From: Ryuthela nishihirai | Taxonomy: Eukaryota > Arthropoda > Arachnida > Araneae > Heptathelidae | Reading direction: 5' to 3' | NCBI GenBank assembly: GCA_038380435.1 | Contig: JAWZYU010000007.1 | Span: forward strand, 87,186,334 to 87,250,333 | Length of the DNA stretch: 64,000 nt | Shown here: positions 1 to 10,918 of the stretch, one piece after another | Position numbering within the stretch: the stretch's first letter is position 1 | Layout of the letters: each line of letters opens with the position of its first letter | The notes under the pieces: model-generated | Databases searched by the model: none | What the model saw: only the letters and a program-made list of their open reading frames with translations | Told to the model about the DNA's origin: nothing | Program-made: the position numbers and the translations under genes

Positions 1-1357
1 TTCAAAAATGTGGTGCAGATCGCGGAAGGAATATATATGTAGTAATCAAGGATTAAACTGTCCATCTAATGAGTAATTTTAAGGCTAGTGTCCTTTTAGC
101 TATTCCAATGAATCTTAATATGTCACTCTCCCTTTATGGAAAAACAAGTTAAGAAATACCTTGGTTTCTCATTTGAAACATATAAATCTCCCGTTTTCTT
201 AACACATACAGTGCTCAGGTCTATGTCCATAAATTTCAATACTCTTCTAATATAGTGTTAAATTACTCAATTTGTGTAAACATAAAACATCTCTGTCAAA
301 ATAATGCGTAATACACAAGGACAGGAAATAAAATTTTTGAAAAAAAAAATACAAAATTTTTCATTGCGTCTTTTTATGCGATTTGAATCGCCTATGATTC
401 TTTAAGTTAATTTTTATATCTATAAAAAATTTCACTAAATGGAAAAATGGAAATTTCATTAAAGTTTCACCTCTAAACCTATCTTTCCGACAGGTGGATC
501 TTTTCTAGGTTGCCAGGGTTCCATTGAATATGTGGGAATATGAGTTCCTTGGTGTAATATTCAGGTGCACTGCGTATTTTTTATTCAGTGATCTGCGTTC
601 AAATCTGTGTATCACTGAAATACCTATTCTGAAGAAAAATAATATAGAAAATGAATAAACAGGTGAAATTGCTGAGTTTGAAATAATGTGTCCCAAGCGA
701 AATCCTCTAAATCAATACAGAAACAAACGCCAAAGGGCAGCTGATGACCGAAGGAAACGATGCTAACGGAAGTAATATATCTGCCCATTTGTTGATGTTC
801 TTTGCAATATAATCTGAAACCCGCGAGATGTCCCTTCGGTCAACAAAGCTCTACTTTTCGCGGGTAACAACTAACAAAAACTGATCGGAAATCAATCTAA
901 TTCGCTTCTGTGAGATGTGTTTTGAAAACTCGAATCCTAATTTCGATTTTAAAAGAACATTCAATTATTACTTCATCCCAAATATAAATGCATTTTATTT
1001 ATTATTTGCTAGCTTAAAATTTGCCACGAATATTTAGGAATGAATGGTTTTCTCGAGAGTGCCACGAAGAGTCAACCTCAAAATTCATTTGACCTCATAA
1101 TCAGGTGTCATTGCCGTGATTTAGAGAAACAATATTTATAAATTTTTGTTCGTAGTCTTTTTCAGTGTGTAAGTTTCGAAGTTTCGAAATATAATAGCAA
1201 CTAAAGGAAAAAAATAGGAATTCAAGAAATAATATTTCCACGATGAGTGGAATTCGAACCTTTACAGTTATGTGTATATTGATGTAACTGCTATGATGAC
1301 ATCAGCTGTGTCACCTATTCACTTTGTTTCGACTCTGTATACTTGTCATTCCTGGTA

Positions 1358-1572
1358 CAGTCGCTCAAAAAAGTATCCGAACCCTATGGTTGATTACAGA
1401 ATTAAGAAAAAATATCTGGCAACGATTTTTTTTAGAAATTAGTGATCTGGCAACCTTCGTGTCACGTGACACGAAGGTTGCCAGATCACTAATTTCTAAA
1501 AAAATCGTTGCCAGATATTTTTTCTTAATTCTGTAATCAACCATAGTGTTCGGATACTTTTTTGAGCGACTG
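1358..1572. mobile_element. 215-bp foldback MITE, TA target (Tc1/mariner type)
   Basis: This is an almost perfect palindrome centred at 1465/1466 (core GTCACGTGAC). It begins CAGTCGCTCAAAAAAGTATC and ends with the reverse complement. It is flanked by TA at 1356-1357 and 1573-1574. Tandem copy 2 has the empty site with a single TA (near 5414), which proves insertion after the duplication and defines the ends. TA duplication and a CAGT-type terminus are typical of Tc1/mariner MITEs. No coding capacity. Confidence 0.93.
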
Positions 1573-1890
1573 TACCATCTAGGATTATGAAAGGCAAATT
1601 ATCAAATTTTTCTCTATGTATAGAGGTCAAAAATAGGAAAATCACTCTCGCAAAAGTGATTTTAAACCAAGAATCAATCAATAATAAATTCAAAGATTAC
1701 ATATATTTCAAGAAATTAATTTCGAACAGAGCTGACAATAGCTCAGCAGTTAAAGTAGATTCCTAATAAAGCAAGGCTTCGGTTCCATTCTTATTAACCT
1801 GAGAAAATATACATTTCTCCTAAAATTATTTCATAAATTTTATATCTAGAGGAATGTTGTAAATTTCTTTTTGATTGCTTCTTTCATTAT

Positions 1891-2100
1891 GCCGACCCAT
1901 TTCCGAGTGGTTAGCGCACTTGGCTGTTGTTCTAACGGACCTGTGTTTGAGCCCCTGAGCAAAAGCATGGATATTCGTGCGTTTTTTCTGCTGCGCTCCT
2001 GCGATCCTCACAGACATTCTACTGTGGGAAATAAACTGAGAGGCTCCTGTCAGACCTCTGTGGCAAGCAGTTGCTTCAAGGGGTATTTATTATTTTTATT
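1891..2100 (+). mobile_element. SINE-B (tRNA-derived) copy
   Basis: The head has a box A-like segment (CCGAGTGGTTAGCGCACTTG) and a decayed box B (TGTTTGAGCCCC). The body encodes the recurrent CTGCTGCGCTCCTG and TCAGACCTCTGTGGCAAGCA strings, followed by a TATTTATT-rich tail. About fifteen copies or fragments of this family occur in the window. It is shared with tandem copies 2 and 3, so it inserted before the array formed. Confidence 0.85.
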
Positions 2101-2969
2101 TATCATGCATCGATATCTTTAGCATAATGAGACCTTTACCCATGAAATGACATTAGAACAATTTTTAAACAAAATGGGTTGTCAACAGATGGGCTCATAG
2201 CGTAGTTTTTATAACATCTGACACGTTATTCGGAGGCATGTGTTGGAATCTCAGTAATAAACGAAAATGGTTTTTTAGAAAACAGTTTCTAGAATAAGAC
2301 TAAAAAAAATACTAAACATATTATTGAGAAAACGAAGTTATTGGTTAATACATGTTTCCAATAGTTTACACGTTATTAATATTCGACTAAAATTCCCTTA
2401 GGCAGAACAATTTCTTTTTACAAGAATGAGCATTTTTCTTCAAAGCATATTTGTGAAACTCTCACTCTTCTCGATTTTTCCCTCAATTCTTTTAATGTAT
2501 TTCAAAATTCACATGATATGATTGGAAAACTTTACGAAGATTTGTTAGATTCAGGTGCTAAAAAATTCGTTTAATATCAGATTGTATTGCAAAGAACATA
2601 AACAAATTGGCAAATACATTTCTTCCGTTAGCATCGTTCCCCACTTACATTCCCAACACCACAAACGAATTCAAGATACGGAAAAGCTCATGTTCAGTAC
2701 ATTGTAAAGTTGTTGAAATGTTCAATTTTTGAACTTTCAACTCATTCGGCGCCTTTTCCTAAATTAGACTGTATATTTTATCTTTCAATAAAATACTAGA
2801 ACTGTTGCAGATTGAATCCAAGGAATCCATCGATATTATTGAATGATTCTTGGAGTAATAAAACTTCAGCGTGAGACACTTCGTTATCTAATTCTATCTA
2901 TGTCGAAAGAAATATGATAAGATGTCTTTCATGAACATAGATGGCGCAAGGAGCGACCAGGTCAAATTA

Positions 2970-3024
2970 ATTGAAATACGCTAAAATTGATTGAGATACG
3001 CTAAAAGCCACCTTTATTTATTTA
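2970..3024 (+). promoter_or_regulatory. Putative promoter region of the acidic-protein gene
   Basis: Two direct repeats of ATTGARATACGCTAAAA lie at 2970-2986 and 2990-3006, followed by an A/T-rich TTTATTTATTTAG at about 3013-3025, which is 30-40 bp before the ATG. Copy 3 keeps the distal half of this region (19862 onwards). Promoter function is inferred from position and repetition only. No GGTCCG histone motif is seen here. Confidence 0.3.
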
Positions 3025-3052
3025 GTTTCAAATAGTTGTGGTCTCTGCTGAA

Positions 3053-3568
3053 ATGGATTTCCAACAATTCGCCAAGAAGCGAAAGCGTGAGGATCTATAC
3101 GTAAGTGAACATGGATGCCGCGTTGCGGTTGCTGATCGCAATGGGGTTCCTGTTCCTACGGTATTTGGTAATCCGCCTCCGCCTCTTCCTGAAACACTTA
3201 GCTGTTTTTTGGCTTGGTATTTGTCGCAACCATCATCCAGTGCGCACAGCGGTGATGATGGTGACGATCCACTGTTCGAGGATGAGATCCCGCCATTGTC
3301 TGCTTTCGCCAGCGGCATTCATGGGTTGTTGTCCAAGGATTACTATTCATCGGATGTCATAGACAGCGACGATGATAGTCTTCCGTCGACGGTGCCGGTG
3401 ACGTCAGATGACCGGTGCATTGCCGATTTTTCGTCGTTATCTTCGGATGAAGGAGAGAGATCTGTTGATGACTGGAATGACTCTGACACATCACAACTGC
3501 CATCTGACTCTGCATACCAGGGTGACGATGAAGATTCTCACACTGGCGACGAAGAGGCTAATGGTTAG
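3053..3568 (+). CDS. Acidic nuclear-type protein with a histone-type mRNA 3' end
   Basis: This open frame of 171 residues is not recognisable as any family I know. Residues 1-15 contain a basic cluster (KKRKRED, residues 8-14) that resembles a nuclear localisation signal. Residues 39-46 are GNPPPPLP. From about residue 65 the chain is rich in Asp, Glu and Ser (SGDDGDDP, DSDDDS, SSDEGERSVDDW, GDDEDSHTGDEEANG at the C-terminus). There is no signal peptide or clear membrane segment. The frame could be read from 3038 without a Met, so the ATG at 3053 is taken as the start. The stop is 18 nt before a perfect histone stem-loop. A GTAAGT at the codons for residues 17-18 could act as a splice donor, but the frame simply continues through it. 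A second, truncated copy exists at 19920. Function is unknown; a replication-coupled acidic chromatin protein or chaperone-like role is only a guess from composition and the 3' end. Confidence 0.6.
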   Translation: MDFQQFAKKRKREDLYVSEHGCRVAVADRNGVPVPTVFGNPPPPLPETLSCFLAWYLSQPSSSAHSGDDGDDPLFEDEIPPLSAFASGIHGLLSKDYYSSDVIDSDDDSLPSTVPVTSDDRCIADFSSLSSDEGERSVDDWNDSDTSQLPSDSAYQGDDEDSHTGDEEANG

Positions 3569-3586
3569 TCATCACCACAACAAAAT

Positions 3587-3602
3587 GGCTCTTTTTAGAG
3601 CC
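3587..3602 (+). terminator. Histone-type mRNA 3' stem-loop
   Basis: GGCTCTTTTTAGAGCC forms a 6-bp perfect stem with a TTTT loop. The replication-dependent histone consensus is GGCTCTTTTCAGAGCC. It is preceded by ACCACAACAAAAT, the usual A/C-rich flank. It lies 18 nt after the stop codon. The H1 stem-loop in this same window (46266) has the same stem. No AATAAA was noted close behind it. Confidence 0.8.
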
Positions 3603-4062
3603 TAAAATATCAAATGAATATCAGAAACACTAATTACATTTCCGACTTGAAAGCAGCAATTTTTTTAAAGAAATCATTCTCAATCAGTATAGTGCAAATC
3701 GACGTAATTACCAATATTACGGAAATCATTAGGCTGATGATCACTGACAACTCTTGTGGAAATAATTCACAGTTTCCTAGACTTCATAGGTGACGCACTC
3801 TTTTATCTTTCCAAGTAGCAGGAACCTTGATCGAATTTCTGTGATCAAACTGCAGAATATTTTGCTTTTGAAGAATCGGATTTGGAAATTCGACTTTCAA
3901 TTAGAAATATTGTTTTGTTGCAATGCAGGAAGAGAAGTCGAAATTTTCTAGTTAAGATACCTTTGTTTTCGCAACTATCACTCTATGTTATCAAGATGCA
4001 TTATAATTCAGATGGAAGATTTGTTCAGGGTATTAGGAGAGTTCATCTTTTTTTCCGGGGAA

Positions 4063-6754
4063 TTCAAAAATGTGGTGCAGATCCCGGAAGGAATATATAT
4101 GTAGTAATCAAGGATTAAACTGTCCATCTAATGAGTAATTTTAAGGCTAGTGTCCTTTTAGCTATTCCAATGAATCTTAATATGTCACTCTCTCTTTATG
4201 GAAAAACAAGTTAAGAAATACCTCGGTTCCTCATTTGAAACATATAAATCTTACCGTTTTCTTAACACCTACAGTGCTTAGTTCAATGTCCATAAATTTC
4301 AATACTCTTCTAATATAGTGTTAAATTACTCAATTTGTGTAAACATAAAACATCTCTGTCAAAATAATGCGTAATGCACAAGGACAGGAAATAAAATTTT
4401 TGAAATAAATACAAAACTTTGTAATGCGTCTTTTTATGCGATTTGAATCGCTATGATTCTTTCAGTTAATTGTTATATCTACAAAAAAATTTCAGTAAAC
4501 GGAAAAATGGAGATTTGATTAAGTTTAAGCTCTTAACTTATCTTTCCGACAAATGGATCTTTTCTAGGTTGCCAGGGTTCAATTGAATATGTGGGAATAT
4601 GAGTTCCTTGGTGTAATTTTCAGGTGCACTGCGTATTTTTGATTCAGTGATATGCGTTCAAATCTCTGTATCACTGAAATACCTATTCTGAAGAAAAAAA
4701 TATAGAAAATGAATAAACAGGTGAAATTACTGAGTTTGAAATAATGTATCCCAAGCGAAATCCTCTAAATCAATACAGAAACAAACGCCAAAGGGCAGCT
4801 GATGACCGAAGGAAACGATGCTAACGGAAGTAATGTATCTGCCCATTTGTTGATGTTCTTTGCAATATAATCTGAAACCCGCGAGATGTCCCTTCGGTCA
4901 ACAAAGCTCTACTTTTCGCGGGTAACAACTAACAAAAACTGATCGGAAATCAATCTAATTCGCTTCTGTGAGATGTGTTTTGAAAACTCGAATCCTAATT
5001 TCGATTTTAAAAGAACATTCAATTATTACTTCATCCCAAATATAAATGCATTTTATTTATTATTTGCTAGCTTAAAATTTGCCACGAATATTTAGGAATG
5101 AATGGTTTTCTCGAGAGTGCCACGAAGAGTCAACCTCAAAATTCATTTGACCTCATAATCAGGTGTCATTGCCGTGATTTAGAGAAACAATATTTATAAA
5201 TTTTTGTTTGTAGTCTTTTTCAGTGTGTAAGTTTCAAAGTTTCGAGATATAATAGCAACTAAAGGAAAAAAATAGGAATTCATGAAATAATATTTCCACG
5301 ATGAGTGGAATTCGAACCTTTACAGTTATGTGTATATTGATGTAACTGCTATGATGACATCAGCTGTGTCACCTATTCACTTTGTTTCGACTCTGTATAC
5401 TTGTCATTCCTGGTACCATCTAGGATTATGAAAGGCAAATTATCAAATTTTTCTCTATGTATAGAGGTCAAAAATAGGAAAATCACTCTCGCAAAAGTGA
5501 TATTAAACCAAGAATCAATCAATAATAAATTCAAAGATTACATATATTTCAAGAAATTAATTTCGAACAGAGCTGACAATAGCTCAGCAGTTAAAGTAGA
5601 TTCCTTATAAAAGCAAGGCTTCGGTTCCATTCTTATTAACCTGAGAAAATATACATTTCTCCTAAAATTATTTCATAAATTTTATATCTAGAGGAATGTT
5701 GTAAATTTCTTTTTGATTGCTTCTTTCATTATGCCGACCCGTTTCCGAGTGGTTAGCGCACTTGGCTGTTGTTCTAACGGACCTGTGTTTGAGCCCCTGA
5801 GCAAAAGCATGGATGTTCGTGTCGTTTTTTCTGCTGCGCTCCTGCGATCCTCACAGACATTCTACTGTGGGAAATAAACTGAGAGGCTCCTGTCAGACCT
5901 CTGTGGCAAGCAGCTGCTTCAGGGGGTATTTATTATTTTTATTTATCATGCATCGATATCTTTAGCATAATGAGACCTTTACCCATGAAATGACATTAGA
6001 ACAATTTTTAAACAAAATGGGTTGTCAACAGATGGGCTCATAGCGTAGTTTTTATAACATCTGACACGTTATTCGGAGGCATGTGTTGGAATCTCAGTAA
6101 TAAACGAAAATGGTTTTTTAGAAAACAGTTTCTAGAATAAGACTAAAGAAAATACTAAACATATTATTGAGAAAACGAAGTTATTGGTTAACACATGTTT
6201 CCAACAGTTTACACGTTATTAATATTCGACTAAAATTCCCTTAGGCAGAACAATTTCTTTTTACAAGAATGAGCATTTTTCTTCAAAGCATATTTGTGAA
6301 ACTCTCACTCTTCTCGATTTTTCCCTCAATTCTTTTAATGTATTTCAAAATTCACATGATATGATTGGAAACCTTTACGAAGATTTGTTAGATTCAGGTG
6401 CTAAAAAATTCGTTTAATATCAGATTGTATTGCAAAGAACATAAACAAATTGGCAAATACATTTCTTCCGTTAGCATCGTTCCCCACTTACATTACCAAC
6501 ACCGCAAACGAATTCAAGATACGGAAAAACTCATGTTCAGTACATTGTAAAGTTGTTGAAATGTTCAATTTTTGAACTTTCAACTGATTCGGCGCCTTTT
6601 CCTAAATTAGACTGTATATTTTATCTTTCAATAAAATACTAGAACTGTTGCAGATTGAATCCAAGGAATCCATCGATATTATTGAATGATTCTTGGAGTA
6701 ATAAAATTTCAGCGTGAGACACTTCGTTATCTAATTCTATCTATGTCGAAAGAA
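4063..6754. repeat. Copy 2 of the tandem unit, truncated
   Basis: It matches 1-2912 closely, lacks the MITE at the TA near 5414, and stops within the string GTCGAAAGAA (6745-6754) where the LINE sequence begins. The gene-bearing end of this copy is therefore missing. It contains no gene. Confidence 0.9.
5733..5945 (+). mobile_element. SINE-B copy (orthologous to 1891-2100)
   Basis: It has the same tRNA-like head, body and T/A-rich tail as the SINE at 1891, at the same place in the tandem unit. Confidence 0.85.
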
Positions 6755-6864
6755 CATTGATACTAAGAAATTTTTTGAACTGGAAAGAACTGAATAAATA
6801 ATTAAATAACATAGCAATAGCCCCATTCACTGCTAAATTAAGCATCGAATCAATTCGAAAACAC

Positions 6865-7512
6865 CACAACTGTAGAAGACTACAGAAAATTCAGCACCTT
6901 CTTAGAAAATATTAAACACAACTTCCATACCTTTCCTCTGAGCACAGATAAGAATCTAAAATGTGTTATAAAAAATCTCCCAGTTACTATCAGTACCGAA
7001 GACCTCAAAAATGATCTTCTCGCAAATTCAATCCCAATCATTAAGGTGGTACAATTCAACAAAGTCCCAAATAAATCACGCTCCCAGTCTTCTTCACAAA
7101 AACTGAAAAGACAGAAAAGGTCAAATGTATTTTCAACGTCGAATTTCTCTTCAACCTAAAAATCAAAGTTGAAACTTATAGGAACAGACCAGGAATCACA
7201 CAATATCATAAATGTCAGCACTTTGGGCATGCAAAAAGCCACTGCCATCACGAAGACAGATATGTCAAATGCTCTGGCCTTCACCTCACCATCGATTGCC
7301 CACGCAGATCACAGGAAGAACCTCTAAAATGTGCCAACTTATCAGGACCTTATACTGCAAACTACAGAGGGTGTCCTAACTTTCCACAACCTTCAGCAAT
7401 ATCAAATGCAACTGGGATTCCCCCAGAGGACTTTCACAGCTCAAACACATCGTACAACACATAGAACACATATTAATTCCATGACATATTCACAAGCAGC
7501 ATCACACACTAA
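6865..7512 (+). pseudogene. LINE ORF1 (gag-like, CCHC zinc knuckles), broken
   Basis: ORF1 of this class makes an RNA-binding nucleocapsid-like protein. The middle part reads as QYHKCQHFGHAKSHCHHEDR, then VKCSGLHLTIDCPR and a third knuckle ending ANYRGCPNF, i.e. CX2CX4HX4C-type knuckles as in Jockey and I elements. At least one frameshift separates the N-terminal part from the knuckles, and a stop follows. Coordinates are approximate. Confidence 0.7.
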
Positions 7513-7530
7513 ATAAAAAATAAATAAAAA

Positions 7531-7608
7531 TAAATACCCCCTCAAGCAACTGCTTGCCACAGAGGTCTGACAGGAGCCTGTCAGTTTATATGCCATAGTA
7601 GAAGGTCA
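7531..7608 (-). mobile_element. SINE-B tail fragment
   Basis: It begins AAATACCCCCTCAAGCAACT and continues GCCACAGAGGTCTGACAGG, the reverse complement of the SINE-B 3' half; the head is missing. It lies between the two LINE ORFs and is followed by an A-rich and C-rich simple stretch, so it either inserted there or marks a rearrangement. Confidence 0.75.
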
Positions 7609-7858
7609 CAAAGGAAAAAACAACCCCCCCCCCAATGGAAAATGACAATGGCTCAATTAGGGAATCCATTAACCAACTCCGAAACTTCACATAAATTTTT
7701 TAAAAATTTCAAAATTAAGAAATTTTATTCTTGGCTACAACTTTTATCCAGAAATTTAAGATTGCACAATCTCCATCTGCAAAATGTGATATCATGTTCG
7801 AAGCAATCGAAAAGTTTACTAGTCTTGTCTGCGATGGCAAGTGATTCACATAACCCTG

Positions 7859-10395
7859 AATTCACGATAGCAAATTGGAATGCAAATGGAATAAAATCAG
7901 ATCTCATGGAATTTAATGACTTCCTCACAGAATATTCAGTAGATGTAGCTCTTATTCAAGAAACTCATCTCACACCAGGTACTATTTTTAAAATCCCCAA
8001 CTTTTGCTGCTATAGAACTGATCGCCTCCACAACAAAGTTGGGGGACTGCAATATTGGTTAAAAATTCGTTTCCGCACGCCGCTTTACCTATTAATGGTT
8101 TAAAAGAAATTGAATCTACTACGATAGAGCTCACTAACACCCCCTTGGCAACATGTAGATCACCAGCGTCTATAATCCGACCAATGCTAAAATTCTTACT
8201 TGAGAGCTCTCTAAATTATTTCATCCCAACATACCCTGCATAGTTGCAGAAGATTGTAACTGCAAACATAAGCAATGGGACAGCACACGCACCACCCCAA
8301 ATGGCGAAACACTCCAAGATTTCACGGATTCAAATGGAATTATTATTGACTCCACTGATGAACCCACATTCTACTCCCATAATCCAAATCACAAACCTGA
8401 TATTTTAGATATTTTTCTTCTAAAGAACATTTATGCAAAACATTATCTTAATGTTGCAAAGGTTTTAAATTCCGACCACTGCCCTGTTATTATGTCATCA
8501 AACTTCGAAATTTCATCTTCTGATATCTCTACTAAAATCGCAAACTGGCAAAAATTGCAACAACAACTTTCCCTTTCTATTAACTGCAACCCAAATTTAT
8601 TGAACAATAATGATATTGATTTCGATATTCAAAATTTAAGAAGATTACCCCATGATAAAAAAAGTGTATAACGAACTCAAAATCAAACTACGTAAAAACC
8701 TACAAGACTTTCGAAATAGCAACTGGAATAATAAACTAAATACTCTTAACCCTAATGACGGCTCGATTTGGAAAATTGTTCGTGCATTAAAAGGTAATAA
8801 TAATCACACTGATCCACTTCACGGATCGGACGGCATGGCATGATTTAATTCAGAAAAGGCCGAAACCTTTGCTAATTCACTTGAACTGCAATTTCAGCCG
8901 AATGAAGAGTATGTCAATGACGATCTGACCGATGAAGTGGAAAGTGCTCTCAGAAAATTTAAAAATTAACTTGTCATGAAAAATTGCAATTCACCACAAT
9001 TGATGAAATTAATGAGAACATCAAACAGCTAAAAGTTAAAATGCCGCAGGAGATGATGATATCAACAATACAGTTATCAAAAATCTACCAAGGAAAGCAA
9101 TTCTACTAATTCTAAAAATCTTTAATAAATGTCTTCAGTTTCATTACTTCCCTCAGACGTGGAAAAATGCTATCATCAGCATGTTGCCAAAACCAGGAAA
9201 AAATTAACTCTTTCCTGTTAATTAACACCCAATTAGATTACATCCCCTGCCTGGAAAAATATATCTTCTGGGGAAATATATTCTCAGGCACCTTGATTTC
9301 TAATTGCAGTCTCTCAATGTCCTACCCACCGATTAATTTGGTTTCCGACTCCATAGTGCACCAAATTCAAAGGGTTATAGAGACCATTGCAGAGGCCTGC
9401 AATAAACAGGAATCAGTAGTGGCTGTATACATCGACATAGCAAAGGCGTTCGATCAGGTCTGGACTGGGGGACTCATTTATAAATTTATCAAATTTAACT
9501 TTCCCCCTGCTTTGACTACTATTATTCACAGCTATCTTTCTCAATGAACATTCCAAGTCAAAGTAGTAAACTCCATATCTGAAAAGAAACAAACAAACAA
9601 AAAAAAACATTAATGCAGGAGTAACTCAAGGATCCATTCTGGCTCCGACGTTGTTTAACATGTATATTTCAGATGCCCCAAAGCAGAAACGAATTGTAAA
9701 TGACATGTACGCTGACGACACGGCATTTCTTGCTCCCTCCCTTCGTGCATCCTTTCCCTGCAAAGAATGCAGATCATGCTTAATTCCTTTGAAAACTGGT
9801 GCACAGATTGGAGGGTGCAGTTTAACCCTTCAAAAAGTATTGCAGTCCTTACGTCCAACAGGCGAACCCTACCTGTTCGACAAATGAGTAGCTTGGAGTG
9901 ACCATGCCAAATATCTTGGAATCACGATTCATCAAAAACTCAACTGAAACGCAAACGTTACCAATATAATTAAAAAGGCAAGAGCACTTCATTGTAAATT
10001 ATTTCCCAACGTGGGAAATAAATCTTCTACCACCAACAAAAATAAAATCCTTCTTTTATACACAAGTTATTAAACCTACTCTTCTATATGCAGCACCCAT
10101 CTAGGGAGCAACTACCAAAACAAACCTTGCCTGAATCCAATCGGCTGAAAACAAGATATTGCGATCAGCTATAGCAGCAACCTGGTTCGACAGATATTCC
10201 ATTATTCACAGAGATCTGAACTACGACTTCATTCTGCAATGTATAAAAAAACTTGCGAAGAACTATTTTGACCAAGCAGAAGTTCATCCGAATGCATTCA
10301 TTCAAAATGCTAACAAATATCAGATTGTGCCATCAGATAAATTTAAACGTCCAAGGTGCATATTTAACATCAAGGACCCGAATAGTGGGAGATGA
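7859..10395 (+). pseudogene. LINE ORF2: endonuclease and reverse transcriptase, broken
   Basis: The apurinic-type endonuclease starts with IANWNANGIKSDLMEF near 7867 and has LIQETHL (the catalytic E motif). A shifted frame then gives DCNCKHKQWDS (about 8255) and the terminal NSDHCPV (about 8475). Reverse transcriptase motifs: VYIDIAKAFDQVW (about 9425) with the first catalytic Asp, GVTQGSILAPTLFNMYISD (about 9618), and MYADDT (about 9706) with the catalytic DD pair. A C-terminal segment with LRSAIAATWF follows near 10159. Several frameshifts and stops show it is dead. The order and motifs fit the Jockey superfamily; no RNase H domain is visible. Confidence 0.8.
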
Positions 10396-10918
10396 CAGCT
10401 ATTGTCAAACTTGTACCTATAGCTGTACTCTCCCTCCCTCCAGTCCTTTTTCCGTTTTCTTTTCCTTCCCTCCTCACACCCGATTTCTGTTCCACCTCAC
10501 TTGATTCCACACATACTTACTCCCCACCATTACCCCTCCTTCTTCTATACCCCCTTGACCTCACTTCACCCTAACTCAATCCTTCTCTTTCACAACTCAA
10601 CTGCCTCCACACCCACTTAATCCCTTCTCACCATCTAAGCCTCTTATCCCAACCACCCCACACAGAATACTTATACACTTCAACTCTGCACAACTCTCCC
10701 ATCCACCAATCACCTGTTCTTTCCTTACTGTGTCTTCCCCATCCCACAATCCTAATTTAATCCCCCCTCACTGAAATTCAACAAGGGCAGTCTCTGCCAC
10801 GGAAGCCGTTTTATGTACTAAATACAGTCAATAGACTTTAAGGATTAAATTAGATAATGCAGGTATGGACAAGTGTTTGGTACTGCTAATGTCAGCTCTG
10901 ATCATTAATCTTTGAACT

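Larger units (their letters stand above)
753..2641. mobile_element. Possible TIR-bounded non-autonomous element
   Basis: Positions 753-819 and 2574-2641 are imperfect inverted repeats of about 67 bp. Both arms contain the string ACGATGCTAACGGAAG and, further in, TTCTTTGCAATA. The enclosed ~1.9 kb has no coding capacity, and a SINE and a MITE sit inside it. The same arms occur in copy 2 (4811-4877 and 6417-6484), and only the right arm remains in copy 3 (12433-12500). A decayed non-autonomous DNA transposon is plausible. No target duplication was recognised, so a chance inverted duplication is not excluded. Confidence 0.4.
1..4062. repeat. Copy 1 of ~4.06 kb tandem unit
   Basis: The sequence beginning at 1 reappears at 4063 with only scattered substitutions and small indels, so this is a tandem unit of about 4.06 kb. 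It holds a possible TIR-bounded segment, a palindromic MITE, a SINE, the acidic-protein gene and its 3' stem-loop. It is the only copy that still has the complete gene. Since the window starts inside the unit, the true phase of the array is unknown. Stretches 1-750, 2100-2570 and 3603-4062 show no gene. Confidence 0.9.
6755..10880 (+). mobile_element. Degenerate Jockey-like non-LTR retrotransposon
   Basis: Order along the + strand: gag-like ORF1 with zinc knuckles, a SINE-B fragment, apurinic endonuclease, reverse transcriptase, then a pyrimidine-rich 3' part (about 10420-10790). Many stops and frameshifts make it non-functional. It replaces the right part of tandem copy 2 and the left part of copy 3, so its arrival or a later deletion removed one gene copy. 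Target duplications were not found. Confidence 0.8.

Noticed and set aside
3112..3117. GTAAGT as a real splice donor in the acidic gene
   Set aside because: The frame continues through it for 150 more codons to a histone stem-loop, and genes with this 3' end normally lack introns. It is kept only as a remark.
10392..10574. Pro/Leu-rich frames at the end of the Jockey-like LINE
   Set aside because: They come from the pyrimidine-rich 3' untranslated part.
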